The position numbers were made by a program, and so were the translations under genes. A DNA stretch of 35,458 nucleotides from Priapulus caudatus (lineage: Eukaryota > Priapulida > Priapulimorpha > Priapulimorphida > Priapulidae): assembly GCF_000485595.1 (NCBI RefSeq), contig NW_014577496.1, positions 179,770 to 215,227 of the forward strand, written 5' to 3'. The notes under the pieces are model-generated. The model was not told the DNA's origin. It saw nothing but the letters and a program-made list of their open reading frames with translations, and did no database searches. Each line of letters starts with the position of its first letter. Within the stretch, counting starts at the first letter, position 1. Shown here piece after piece: positions 19,706 through 31,628 of this stretch.

Positions 19706-21897
19706 CACAGGCACTTGGAACGTCTCAATAAAAAAAATTAATGGTAAATAAACACGAAATGTAGGCTACCAAAGTCTTAATTTTAATGTTTCTCTACTCC
19801 ATTTCGCCTATAATCACCTGTAAATGCCGGTCAAATGCTCATCTGCAACACACAAGTACACCACACGCCCGCGCTGTGCTGCGTGCACAAACAACATGAA
19901 TAAGAGAGCAGGTAGGAAAGCGGGGTTGAAAAATTTGTTCGACGCTCGCTTCATTTCACACGATCACAGAACGAAAACACATCCAACAGCTCCCATCTTG
20001 GTATCTATGTCTACATAAATGTTCACTTGTTCGAATTATAACCTTGGCTTTTGTTCTTACCTACTCCCGCCAGAGATATCTCGTGAAATCCTGCAGGAAA
20101 TGTTCTCTTTGTGAAAATGTAAAGAGGATGAGATGTCTGTTTATACACGAGTAATGGGGCGCATTGCATGCCGGGATGAGCTGCTGCCGGCCTCCGAGCT
20201 CCATTTCGAGGCCCGCCAAGCCAAGCACAATGTGCACGGGCATGACGTCACACACACACGACTACAGCGATCGATCGAAAGTAGCGCCATTAGGGATTTT
20301 CCGATGATACGTCCTCTTTACATTTTTACGGAGAGAACATTTCCTGCAGGATTTCACGAGATATCTCTGGCGGGAGTAGGTATGAACAAAGGCCAGAGTT
20401 ATAATTCGAACAAGTGAACATTTATGTACTCATAGATACCAAGATGGGAGCTGTTGGATGTGTTTTCGTTCTGTGATCGTGTGAAATGAAGCGAGCGTCG
20501 AACGAATTTCGTGATCACGCTTTCCTACCTGCTCTCTTATTCATGTTGTTTTGGTGGCCGCAGACATGTGTTGCAGCGATAGATGACCGGCATTACAGGT
20601 GATTATAGGCAAAATAGAGTAGAGAAACATTAAGACTTTGGTCCTACATTTCGTGTTTATTTACCATTAATTTTTAGCTCATCTGACATAGTCAGATGCA
20701 GCTTGTAGAATCGCTTGATCGTCCGTCCGGTGCGTCGCGTGCGTCCAGCGTCCGAGCGTCCGACTGTCCGCTCCGTCAACAGTTGGGCACAAAATCTTAA
20801 CCGCTCGACGTACGGTCACGATATCGGGACGTGGGGGTGGGGTAATCCGAAAACGAGGTTGGGATGTCGAAGCTGGGGGTCAAAGGTCAAAGGTCAAGAG
20901 GTGTAAAAGAAGGGGGAACATTCACTCCTTAACTTAAGGTATAGGGAGGAAATGCGAATTCGGCACAAATCTAAACGGCCTCGACCTGAGGCTCCGTTGA
21001 TAGTCGGTGTATGCTCATGTAGGAAAACGCCCATCACTCTGGTGCCGAAATTGAGAGGTCACAGGTCAAAGTCAGTGGGCACAGGGCAGATTTTAGACAT
21101 TTTCTGAGGACATGGTCTGACGGGAGCGAGTTGAAAAACTTTTTGTTTCGAGCGTGACTCAGCATTTTTATGGCTTTATTGAAAGGACATGAAATGTCCC
21201 TTGGCGTCTAATGGCGAAGAGTAAGTGTCAGATAACCTTTTGACCCTAGAGGAGGGTTAAACTTGGATTTGTTGTGACTGTCTGTTAGAAAGAATTTGAC
21301 TGCCGGGTTTTGCTAGTAGAATCTATACATGCCTGGATGTATGAGGCTACAATGTCACAGTGAAATTTCAAAAGCTAAATTTGGTTAAAGAAGGGTGTGT
21401 TCCTTAAATCGTATAATTTCTATGTCATTCTGTACTGTCAGATATGTTACATGTAACGTATGCCAGCTGCCAGTGGCTGCTGCCAGTGCATGTGTTGGGG
21501 CAGTTTTTGCCTGCGTTAATTGGTTGCAGGTGGCAGCTCTCTATTGCAATTTGCAGCCTGTAGGCTTGCGTAGGTAAATGGATGAGTGCTTACCTATTCT
21601 GTCTTGCAATAGTTGTTGCTACTACGAATGATGGGAGCTTCCATCTTTAATCTGAAGACACTTAAACGTACGCGCCATCTCGTGGCAACTTTTCATAACG
21701 ACCAACGAACATTCTTTTGAGAAGGTTCCTGATACCATCCCTGTGCATTCCACTGTTTCGGCGTGTATGTGAAACAACTTTGGACTAACAGGGTTTACTA
21801 GAATCCCTCCACTCCACCACAGAGTCACGCCAGTAGACGTTAGATGAGCGCTGTCGCTATGGGCACTTGTTTTATTGAGACGTTCCAAGTGCCTGTG
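19706..21897. mobile_element. Foldback element 1, split by an insertion
   Basis: The left arm (about 19706-20130) begins CACAGGCACTTGGAACGTCT. The right arm runs from about 20308 to 20675 as its diverged complement. The final complement TTATTGAGACGTTCCAAGTG appears only at about 21872, after roughly 1.19 kb of unrelated DNA. The innermost loop is about 20131-20307. No transposase is visible. The arm is related to that of element 2 and to 1434-1562. Confidence 0.8.
20676..21869. mobile_element. Insertion inside foldback element 1
   Basis: It starts AGCTCATCTGACATAGTCAG, itself a small hairpin (CATCTGAC-ATA-GTCAGATG), followed by a CGTCCGTCC-rich stretch and GGTCAAAGGTCAAAGGTCA. It splits the right arm of foldback element 1 within a T-run, so it arrived later or the element grew around it. 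A minus-strand open frame at 21622-21888 overlaps its right border; no family recognised. Confidence 0.6.
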
Positions 21898-22908
21898 GTC
21901 ACAGGCACTTGAAGCGTTTCAATAAAATATAATGCTAAATAAATACGAAATATAATACTAGTACTACAAATTCTTAATGTTTCTATACTCTCTTTCACCT
22001 ATTATTGCCGACAGTTTCCTGTAAATTCTGTGTAAATGCTTTATGCACACACACTACCCGGCCGCCATTGCCGACGGTGCACAGTGACAGTTAAATATAT
22101 AGCAGGTAGGAAAGCGCTCGACTCAAATCGCTCGATGCTCGATGGATTTCACACGATTACAACGCAAAGACACAACCATTCTACTCCATCTTTGTTTCAT
22201 TTCAACAGCAGTGTTCACTTGTTAGAAATACAGACTGTCTCTGTTCGAAACCGAGCTCTGTCACGCGAAATCACAAAAACATTGGCGAAATTCGAGCGTT
22301 CGCTAACGTTGCGCAGTCAATGTAAATGTCTGCCGGAATCAGGAAACACCTAGCGGCGGTATTCGTGACGTCATTCTTGTGCCGCAATGCTGCAACGTTT
22401 TTGCAACGCTCCAATGGCGAGGCTCGTACGGGAGGTGGAAAACAGCGTGGTAGTTTCCCAAAATGCAATGCGCCGCCTATACATGTACTTGCAGACATTT
22501 ACATTGACTGCGGCAACGTATGCGAACGCTCGAATTTCGCGCCAGTGTTTTTGTGATTTCGCGTGACAGAGGTCGGTTACGAACAGAGACAGTCTGTATT
22601 TCTAACAAGTAACATCGCTGTTGAATTGAAACAAAGATGGAGTAGAATGGTTGTGTCTTTGTGTTGTAATCGTGTGAAATCCATCGAGCGTCGAGCGGAT
22701 TTGAGTCGAGCGCTTTCCTATTCCATTCCTCCGGCAATGGCGGCCGGGTAGTGTGTGTGCATAGAGCATTTACACGGAATTTACAGGAAACTGTCGGCAA
22801 TAATAGGTGAAAGAGAGATATAGAACATTAAGAATTTTGTAGTACTAGTATTAGATTTCGTATTTATTTAGCATTATATTTTATTGAAACGCTTCAAGTG
22901 CCTGTGAC
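21898..22908. mobile_element. Foldback element 2 (about 1.0 kb)
   Basis: Arms of more than 400 bases: the left begins GTCACAGGCACTTGAAGCGT at 21898, and the right is the complement ending at 22908. The loop is about 22335-22489. The arms are very similar to each other, more so than those of element 1. It directly abuts the right terminus of element 1 (AAGTGCCTGTGG). No transposase ORF; open frames in the arms mirror each other and are not genes. Confidence 0.88.
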
Positions 22909-23238
22909 ACGTGTGGTTTGCCAGCCATCCTGAATTGTAGATAATGCCAGTGACACTGTAAGTGTAACACAACTAAGTAACAACAGTACTAAGTATGTAC
23001 AGGGAGTAAGTGTAAGACTAACTCAACGTTTAATTAACTGTAAGTGTAAGCACTAAAGCAAGGCCGGTTCCAGGGCTGAGGCTAGACAGTATTTTTCCAG
23101 ATTTAAAGGGCACATCGCCCAAAAATGGCACACCAGCCCACAGTGAGCGCAAAATTTCGAAGGGCACTTTGAAATCTAGACCGTATTTCCCAATGCGGCA
23201 AATACGGTTTGAATCCGCTTCTGGTAAAACTAACTAAA

Positions 23239-23469
23239 GCTGAGAGGGTCTATATCCCCAGGGTACTGCCGGAACGTACCCTGGTACCAGAGCATATAAA
23301 TCAACGTGATTTATATGCGCTGCTGGTACTATCTAATATGCCAGACCGTACCTCGCCTACTCCACTAACGAGTCTAGGGAGTCGCCTACGCCTACTCCCT
23401 AACCCTAACCATATCAGATAGTTACCAGGGTACGTTCCGGCAGTACCCTGGGGACATAGACCTATGAGC
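23239..23469. mobile_element. MITE with telomere-like core, copy C (231 bp)
   Basis: Ends GCTGAGAGGGTCTATATCCC and the complement of GCTCATAGGTCTATGTCCCC, with 9-bp flanks CTAACTAAA/CTAACTCAA (23230-23238, 23470-23478). The core has two CCCTAA units at 23397-23408. It is close to copy B over its whole length, with an extra palindromic insert CATATAAATCAACGTGATTT at about 23293. Confidence 0.87.
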
Positions 23470-23845
23470 CTAACTCAAAGTTTAATTAACTGTTAAGTGG
23501 GTTGTTCGGTTCACCGTTCTGTTCAGTGTAGACTGTCACGGAGAAGTAAAGACTGTACTCTATACTATACTCTATAGTGTCAGTGACAGTGTTCAGTCTT
23601 CGTCTTTTTGAGTTCGCTCTGGTCTTAGTTCTGTCTACGTATAGTATAACTATTCGAGCGTGTAACCTATTCAAGCATTATTTTAACAGTGAGTAGCAAT
23701 CAGAAAAAGTAGATAAACATAGGGTGCATTCCTGCATACACGTTTTTCACTCGACACGAAATTGCGATCTGCGTCGACGAAAATCTGCGAGCATCCCGTC
23801 CGCTTCTCGTCATTTCAGAGTCGGTGGACCTCCACCACTGTCGTC

Positions 23846-25203
23846 ATGGGGATCCTCCGCGAGCTGACCGTCGTCCTGCGCGTGCGGGAGGCGCGCCGTG
23901 TCGTTGCCGTCGCCGCGGCCGTCGTCGTCGCCACGGCGGCGCTCGTCACGCTCTGCCAGCAGACGAACAGCAGGCGCTCGCCGCCTACACCTATCTCGTC
24001 GTCTTCGACCTTCTCTGCTCGCGACCTGCCTTCTCAGCGCGTGGGTCGAGCAGCAGGGGCCCTCCTCCGTCTTCTGCTTCGGGTACGAGCGTCTGGAGGT
24101 GCTAGCGGTGTTCGCGACCGACCGTTCTTGCGCAGCTCGGCGTCTGCTCTTATCGTCAAGGAGAGCGTGGAGCGTCTGCTCTCGCAGCGAGTGTCCGACG
24201 CCGGCCCGCGTCCCGCCGCCGGCGCCAGTCGCGCTCGCGCGCGAGCCGTCGGCCATCTACGGGTGCGGCGGCGCCGCGCTCGACCACGTGGCGCACGCGG
24301 CCAGCTCGAGCTGGCTGCAGGAGCACGCGTCGGGCGTGAGCCACGGCGTCTGCCGCGTCGTGCCGGGGCTCAGCCGCGCGCTCCTCCCCGCGTCGACGCC
24401 GTTCTTACGCGCTCTTCGCGACCGCCGCGTTCGTCGTCGTCGTCGTCGCCGCGGCGATCGTCGACGCTACGCGTACTTCGCCGCCGACTCCATCGCGGCA
24501 ATCGTCGTCGCGGCGATGACCTTCGGGACGATGGCGCGTGGATGGCGGGTTCGCGCGCGAATCTCCTCTGCAGACGGCGCCACCGCACGTCGTCGGGCAG
24601 TTGGACAAGGCGCTGCGGGGGCGGCGACGCTGGACGGCGTTCTCGAGTTTCGCAACGAGCACTTCTGGACGGTGTCGCTCGGCGGACGCTGCTGAGATCA
24701 CCTGCCACTGCTGCGGCGTGCGCGTTAGCCGGACGATGCGTGACGAACAGTGGTCCGTCGCGCACGAGCTCTTCGGAGCCGCCCTCGGGCCTCGTCCGGG
24801 GGGGGGCTCCACCCATATAGCTCAGGGTGGGTTGCAATTGGGGGACTGACCTGGAGCGGGGGGCGTGGGTTTCGCGGGGCCGGCCGTGGTCGGGCGGGCT
24901 GCTGCCCCTCCCTGGCTTTTTGCCGGGCCTTGGACGAAGACGGCGTGGCGCCGCCACCGCGCTGTAGGTTTGGTTTGGGCGTGCCGCTGCAAGGCGGAGG
25001 CTGTCCGGCGCGCGCTGTCCGCCGCGACGTACGTCTGATTCGACGCTCCGCCGCCCGAGTCGCCGGATCATCGTCAACATCACGGTCACGGCCATCATCA
25101 GCATCACGTTCAGGAGCGCGGGGGTGCCGGCCACAGCCACGCGAATCAGTATCAGCAGAGTTTGGGGATCGGAGAGTTTGACACTGGCGGTGGCGGCGGT
25201 TAG
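23846..25203 (+). pseudogene. SLC30A6: ZnT6 (SLC30A6)-like zinc transporter, intronless and frame-broken
   Basis: Likeness to ZnT6, the non-transporting partner of ZnT5 in the early secretory pathway, runs from MGILRELTVVLRV at 23846 to a Gly-rich end (GIGEFDTGGGGG, TAG 25201-25203), but jumps between frames. Successive pieces: ...CQQTNS, then AAYTYLVVFDLL, then FGYERLEVLAVFAT, then TVLAQLG, then IVKESVERLL, then AASSSWLQEHA, then AAMTFGTM, then PPHVVGQLDKALRG, then TLDGVLEFRNEHFWTVSL. In TM II the family's YTYL-x-x-FDL is kept. A His-rich run (HGHGHHQHH) is near the C-terminus. Vertebrate ZnT6 genes have many introns; none is visible here, suggesting a retrocopy. Yet the peptides between shifts are well kept, so sequencing or assembly indels in this GC-rich stretch are a real alternative. 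An acceptor-like TTTCAG sits just upstream (23813-23818). Confidence 0.85.
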
Positions 25204-26370
25204 GCTGTTGTGAACTCTGGCAATGTTAATAACTATACAGGAATCTCTGTCGCTTCAAAACTAGCCATCTAGCAGAACGGTGGTGACAATTGCGTGTGCG
25301 TCTGTAACAAAAGTTCGTGATATAGCACTGTTCAGACTACTGAGTTCAGACTACTTCATTCATATCACTGTTGATATATACTCAGTGGGTAAATAATGAC
25401 AGATATCTGTCGTTATTCACCCCTGCTGTTATGTAACTCAATCCATATTCGTAGTACAGTACTTTTGACTAAAATTGTCTATTGCCAGTCATTGTCGTTT
25501 AATTGCGATAAAAGTGTGGGAGTGTACATATATGTGAGGCCTTTCAGTAAGGCTGTGTTTACCAACATAATACCTAGGGAAGTGCTTTATCAAAGAAATA
25601 TATTTAGCATCAGTACGTTAATCATTTCATTCCACAGTTTTAGTCTTTGTGACCGAGGTTTTAGCATACATGTATATATTTGTGGAAAACATGTGAATTC
25701 AGTTGTTGCTACCTGGTGTTGGAAATATAACATCGCCAACACTGAGGCTGATTCCCAGCAAGATATTACATATATGGCAAATGAATAGTAATATCTGAGA
25801 GTTTGCACTATTAGTTGTTATGATTAAAAATTACTAAATTATTACCTAGTAACAGGACGAGGCATTTCAGAGCGTGTGATTGCAATATTTTGGAAATTTG
25901 CTAATTTCAATCTTTCTAGTCTCTGATTAGTCGCAAACATGGTAAGCAACTTGAAATTTGTTTGCTGGTCACTGTGTCAAAGTTGCTCATGGTATTGGCT
26001 CAACTTTGTTAAATTAATATTAATAATAATTAAGTTGCATATTATCAGGGGTAAATAATAATAGATTCACTCTTAGATTAATAGATTATTATTCACTTCT
26101 GATATTATATATAAGCAGTATATTTTTAGTGCAGCAGTGGTTTTCTATATTTTGCCTAATTTTGCGCTTTATTTGCATAATACAAGAAGAGTGACGTTGA
26201 TTGTAAGTCGTTTTAAACATATATTCGATCATTAAAAATGAGACATAAAAAACACGCTTTATATTTACGCAATTTCTTACCCTTCTTCTGACGATTGAGT
26301 ACATCGACCAACTTCCTTTTACGATATACTTATGTAGTTGTATATCGTGTTGCTCGATCCCATGCACCAC
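25204..26370. other. No gene recognised
   Basis: AT-rich DNA with short open frames on both strands (the longest 25396-25788), none protein-like by composition or motif. Confidence 0.45.
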
Positions 26371-26650
26371 CTGTTTTTTTTCCTCTCTCTCTCGCTCCCT
26401 CCCCCTTTCCTCCAATCCATCCTCACTCTGTCGCCCTCTCCCTCTCCCTCTTTCTCTCCCCCTTTTCCTCAATTCTTCTTTTTCTCTCTCATGCGCGCGC
26501 GATCTCATATCTTCATCTCTTCCCCCTCTCTCACGCCTCTCTCTCTCGCAATCTCATATCTCCATCTCTTCCCCCTCTCTCTCTCTCTCGCGCCTCTCTC
26601 GCTCTCTCTCGTGATCTCATATCTCCATCTCTTCCCCCTCTCTCTCCCGT
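26371..26650. repeat. Polypyrimidine (CT-rich) tract
   Basis: CTCTCTC/CCCCTC-rich sequence with a repeated piece, TCTCATATCTYCATCTCTTC, at about 26503, 26554 and 26617. The forward open frames here are Ser/Leu/Pro artefacts of composition. Confidence 0.9.
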
Positions 26651-27159
26651 TTTCTTCTCAGTTCCGTCTTTCAAAATCGCAGCACAAACTCTCGGTTAAC
26701 GGTTACCGGGCGAAAATTGTTAATGCGGTGTTAAGCAGGTAACCGTAATAGTAAACTTGTGCTCGCGTAAAACAAATAACAACAACACTACAGTGCCTTT
26801 ACTTTAGGCTTTATAGTGCATGCGTTCGTCTTCACTTTCACGTTTTCGTCTTCACGTCATATATCATTATATTATATTTATTGTTACGGGATTATATTGG
26901 CAGCCAGCCCACGTAGTTTCTGCGTGTGATATATGTAAGGTGAGTCCGTAAGCACTGCTTGTGCATGGGCGTCTCCATCGCCCGGGAGGTGGGATTCAGG
27001 GAACACTGAGTCGTCTGACAGTAACCATATGCAGTGACACTGTATTATGTATATATCTAATCTCAATATTATTCAGTCATTACAGACATTCATAGTCATA
27101 CCACGGCCCATTGAGCAGGTGATGACCCATGTTTAAAAACAACTTTTTTGCATATATCT

Positions 27160-27171
27160 ATACAGTATATA

Positions 27172-27215
<44 letters not shown>

Positions 27216-27236
27216 ATTATATATATATACAGTTAG
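27160..27236. repeat. (AT)n microsatellite
   Basis: Long TA/AT alternation with a TTATTATTA interruption near its right side. Confidence 0.9.
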
Positions 27237-27353
27237 TTATTGCCAATAATTCTTTTAGCTCAAAGTGGTATATATGACTATGAATGTCTGTCAGTGAATT
27301 ACCAGTTTGTGTGTCATTAGTAAAACGTTCTGTTCGTTTACTGTTAGTCGCAG

Positions 27354-27446
27354 GTGAGTGAAAGGGCAGGTGGCACAAGATACATGGGAGGCATAGTTAG
27401 CCAAGGAGTTCACAATACATGCAAGACAGCGAAGGGCGTAATTGAG
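27354..27446 (+). CDS. Probable upstream exon of NUDT9
   Basis: 31 open codons (VSERAGGTRYMGGIVSQGVH...) lie between an acceptor (TAGTCGCAG) and a donor (GAG|GTACGT). Phase 0 on both sides fits the next exon at 27785. It would bring the product near the usual NUDT9 length. I do not recognise the peptide, but the NUDT9 N-terminus varies between species. An in-frame ATG lies at 27384. Confidence 0.45.
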
Positions 27447-27532
27447 GTACGTACGTACCACCAGTTTTCCATCTGGAATGTGCTTGTATTCACTGATGAA
27501 TATAATAGTATGAAGTATAGGGACACAGGAAA

Positions 27533-27588
27533 ACCAAGAGTAGATAATAACAATCTATATACTTATAGTTATATTATCTACTCTTGGT
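27533..27588. repeat. 17-bp inverted repeat
   Basis: ACCAAGAGTAGATAATA (27533-27549) and its exact complement (27572-27588) enclose a 22-base AT-rich loop. It lies in the intron after the candidate NUDT9 exon. Confidence 0.9.
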
Positions 27589-27784
27589 AAAATTAATCAT
27601 GCAAGTATTGGCCCAAGGATAGAATAGCTGTCTACATTTGCACATTTGCACATGTCGCACATTGCGAAAATTCACTGGTGTTACCTAATACATCCTTGAA
27701 CCTATGGCTATAGTATTGATGAAGCTGCATCCAAGAAAATAATGTTGATGGTGTCACCTCGTATATCGCCTCTTCTCGTTTTAG

Positions 27785-30700
27785 TCGGCCACAGTTATGA
27801 GGAAGTTGCACAAGAACTGTCGTGTTGGCCAGTACCCGCACTCACACGCCAGTCGTTTTTCGGTTCCCGACGACAAAGTCGGCTGGGACGTATCGTTCCC
27901 CGAATACAGCCCCGCAGAGTACACGGCAGAGAGCGTACTTGCCCGCCCCTCATGGGCAGATCCAGATATCAGGTGTGCACGTATGCATGCGAATGCATGC
28001 ATGTCCAGCAAGATGATGACAATGCATGCGAAATCGTCACTGCCCACTATAGGTGCAGTCTTTTCATGTGTCGGGTTAGAAGAAGTTCATAATTGTCTGT
28101 CATCTAGGAAGTGTTAACTTCCATGTCCCTTACTTCCCAGTATATAGCACCCAACAATTTTGTTTATTGGCAGCATCATACGACCAGATAAGTTTGCAAT
28201 AAATAAAATTAAACCATATCATCAGTGATGTAGGAGTCACCAAATCACGAAATTATATTATCAATTCTCATGTTTGTTTGTTTTTGTTTTTGTTTTTTTG
28301 TCATTTAGCGATGGTGGCTTCCATCCTGCTTGGAATGCATTGGACAAAGCATGTAATGTGAATAGGAGGAGCCACTTTAGCGAGTACACGATAGTTAATG
28401 ACAGGCCAAGGTATTGACACTTTGTGATTAGCCTTTTTACCTGATGCCAGCAGATGCATATTCACACAATATTGTACATATAGCCATTAACACTAGGTGT
28501 TCAGCCTGCACAAACAGAATGTGGATTGTAAGGCATATATACATTTACATGTATCACTTTTGTTACACGAATTATTTTTTAATGGGAAAAGATACTTCAG
28601 CTGTGTTTAATTCTATCGATTTGTGCATTGTAGAAATCCGGTTGGAAGAACAGGCATAGTTGGGCGTGGATGTTTAGGCAAGTGGGGACCTAACCATGCT
28701 GCAGATCCTATAGTGACAAGGTTCGTACATACAACATAATGTGTTATTTTTGTCGTCTGATGAATGTTGGTGGTCGATAGATTTCCCACCTTTTCACCTC
28801 TGTCCCAAGGCTATGTGCACAGCACAGTGATCTTCCGACGCCTTTAACGCATGTCAGGACGAACATGTCTTGAAAGCTGATGCTAATTTACTACATCCGA
28901 TAAATCTTCCACAATGCCTAAATTGCCTAATCGACATACGTTAATTTCCATCAGTATTTACTTTAGACGGTCTCAGTCATACTATGTTTTCACAGATCGA
29001 CCTCTGAACTGATCGAGTATACTTGTATATTTGGGATGCTTATGACACATGTATTTGACGCCAAATAATATAACCCCCTCCTTGACCCCCCCCCCCCCCC
29101 CCTCCGTCTGTCCATAAATGACATGTCTTCTGAGATACCTGGGGAGGACCGTGGAGCACATAAAATTTTAGTAACTTGTAACGTAGAATCCTGTTCCAGC
29201 TTGAGACGCATTAATTAGAACCTGTCAACATTTATAGAATGGTATCAATATTATTGTGTTACCTTATATATAGCCACCCTCCACAGTCCAATTTGCTACG
29301 ATTTTAGGTGGAAAAGGGGTGCAGGTGGAGAAATACAGGTGGACAAGGACACCAACAGCCCTATACTCCAGTTTGTTTCTGTACAACGAGGAGACACGCT
29401 TGAATGGGCCATTCCAGGGGTAACCAACCGATCGTGTTCCTACACATATTATTACAATTATTGATTACACATATAAAGGTCTTGCACTGTTGCGGAGTTA
29501 CGCCACTCGATAGAATTCCTGCTGTCGCGGAATTTAATTTCGTGATTTCTGCATCGCCGATGAGATAATTTTATAGTAGAATAACTTAAAAGTTGAAAAG
29601 TAAGTAAAATGTTAGGGGTATATATGCGAAAGGCGTGTACGTGTGAAAGCACCATGTGTGTTCTGTCACAGGGCATGGTTGACCCCGGTGAGCTTATATC
29701 GACCACGCTGATAAGGGAATTCGGAGAGGAAGCCCTCAACACTCTGGAGCTGAATCAGAGTGAGGCACAAGGTGTAAAGGAAGCCATGGAGAAGCTGTTC
29801 GCCGGCGGCGTGGAGGTGATATATGATGAAGCTCTCCAGTAATCACACTTATTGTTTGAGAACGTGGAAAAATATGTGGGAACGTAGAAACGCATTGTGG
29901 TGCTCACAAAAGGATTAAACAGATGCAGATACGTTTTAGTATCTTTATTTCTAACGTCCAACGTGGAAGCTGGTTGCCCCCGGAAACTCTGTTCCATGAT
30001 TTCCTTTCTCGATAGGTGGCAACATCGATAGGAACAAATACAGTATCCTCAACACAAGCTGCTCTATGATTCATATGCTGATTTTGCGATATAGCAAAGA
30101 CATTACAGGCATGAAAATGTTAGAAGACATGAAACAAGCACACGTTAAACTTGCAGTACAATCATATGAGATGCTGATCAGGTTTCCTATAGCGTTCCAC
30201 TCTATTTGAGAAATGGCCGTAGTTCTGAAACAGTTTACCAACTACCTAATCAAGAAGAATTGTAACAGTTTATGTAGTCATCTTCTTGCGCAAGCTTGAT
30301 ATATGTGTACGGTTTTTGTTACCCATGTATTGTGAGGCTACTCTCACTGTCTTAACGGTTTAAACAGCTGAACCAGCAGTTAACGTTAGATATATCCCAG
30401 ACTTACTGCTGATTTGCTGTTGGCGTACAAAAGGTCTACAGAGGCTATGTGGATGACCCACGCAACACAGACAACTCATGGATGGAGACGGTAGCGGTGA
30501 ACTTTCACGATGAGTCAGGAAATAGCCTGGGCAAGTTTGCGTTGCACGCTGGCGACGATGCTATAGGTGCGTCTGAGATTTTCAAGTTATTAAGTATATG
30601 GTTTATTCGTATGTTGAAACAGAGCATGCTACATAAAATCATACGATATATTATCAATAAAACTATATGAAATTAAATGCAATTTTTATGATAAAAATTA

Positions 30701-31001
30701 ACATGGCACTGCTTTAAATGTATTGGTTATGAAAAGAATTTTTCATTAAAATGATAAAAATCTTACTAGATTAACGATGCCATGATATATAATTTTTTAG
30801 ATACTACAAATCTGTAAGATGTCAGGAGTAAGATTGACTTTTGACGATGAAAATTAATTCCGTTGTCTTGAAATATCCTTGAATTTCCAACACCTCTTGG
30901 CAGGTGTGCGATGGACGGACATCAGTAGAACTCTGTGCCTTTTTGCTAGCCACGCCGACTTTGTGGAGAAAGTGGCTGGTAACCATTGTGCCCACTGGTA
31001 A
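27785..31001 (+). CDS. NUDT9: NUDT9 ADP-ribose pyrophosphatase (7 exons)
   Basis: Hydrolyses ADP-ribose to AMP and ribose 5-phosphate; the vertebrate enzyme is mainly mitochondrial. Exons 27785-27972, 28309-28410, 28634-28720, 29308-29419, 29672-29815, 30434-30566 and 30904-31001 (stop TAA 30999-31001) join in phase to 287 residues. Family landmarks in order: [63 protein letters not shown], Nudix box GMVDPGE-x7-[23 protein letters not shown], and the end [19 protein letters not shown]. The REFGEE catalytic residues are intact, unlike the altered box of the human TRPM2 NUDT9-H domain. The TRPM2 alternative is unlikely: the N-terminal part reads like NUDT9, and no channel exons precede it. An in-frame ATG is at 27797; an earlier exon at 27354 may add the true start. 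Confidence 0.95.
29085..29103. repeat. Poly(C) run
   Basis: Uninterrupted run of about 18 C in a NUDT9 intron. Its length is prone to sequencing error. Confidence 0.9.
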
Positions 31002-31246
31002 CCGATGTGTAAGACTTCCAGGGGTGTGCAACAACATGCGATGGTTAATGTATACACGTGTGCATGCACCTTGTTATGGTGTAGTTTAATGGCAAAGCAT
31101 TAATTGGGTATCATTTCACTAATTATGCCATCGTAGAATTATGAACATTTCCAACTGCCATTCCTTTCCGCGTAGATAATTTCTTGCTGCGATATATCCG
31201 AACTAAATTCATTCACATACCTTATAATTGTGTGTAGGCCTACATG

Positions 31247-31252
31247 AATAAA
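31247..31252 (+). promoter_or_regulatory. Poly(A) signal of NUDT9
   Basis: AATAAA 246 bases after the NUDT9 stop, in an AT-rich 3' UTR. A second AATAAA follows at about 31401. Confidence 0.6.
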
Positions 31253-31531
31253 ATATTAAAAATGTACTATTCGAGAATTGATCCTAAACTTGGATTCTGA
31301 ATTGTGTAGTAGCATACAAATGTATGAAACTTGCGTTATATTTACTGTTACATCAGTGAAATTATTTTATATGTTATATGTATAATTTACATACCAAATC
31401 AATAAATGTCAGGACAATTGTAGGTTTCTATGTGTAGAGATTTATTTAAAAATCGCATATCAAGTAATAATTGTATTATTAGTTAAAAGCATTATGCTTG
31501 ACAAGCTTACTGACATTCAGTTATATAGTTA

Positions 31532-31628
31532 CTAGCAGGATACCCGGCGTTGCCAGGGGAAATCGGTGGCGTTACTCAGTTGGTGACCGCTTGGTTGAAA
31601 GGAAAATACCCCAAAAAATATAACTATC
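31532..31628. repeat. Dispersed repeat end (ACTAGCAG-GATACCCG)
   Basis: TTACTAGCAGGATACCCGGC resembles the piece at 33363 (ACTAGCAGAAAGTATACCCG). The two look like ends of one dispersed repeat family. Class not determined. Confidence 0.45.

Noticed and set aside
21990-22800. Open frames within foldback element 2
   Set aside because: The two arms give mirror-image peptides on opposite strands, as expected of an inverted repeat and not of genes.
23810-25140. Minus-strand Arg/Ala-rich open frames over the ZnT6-like sequence
   Set aside because: Composition artefacts of GC-rich DNA; the recognisable peptides are all on the plus strand.
26295-26742. Ser/Leu/Pro-rich open frames
   Set aside because: Translation of a CT-rich tract; two frames overlap with the same low-complexity composition.
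29755-29842. NUDT9 ending at the TAA at 29840 (read-through of the exon)
   Set aside because: The family sequence continues as [14 protein letters not shown] in the exon at 30434, and a GT donor after GAG at 29815 restores the phase.
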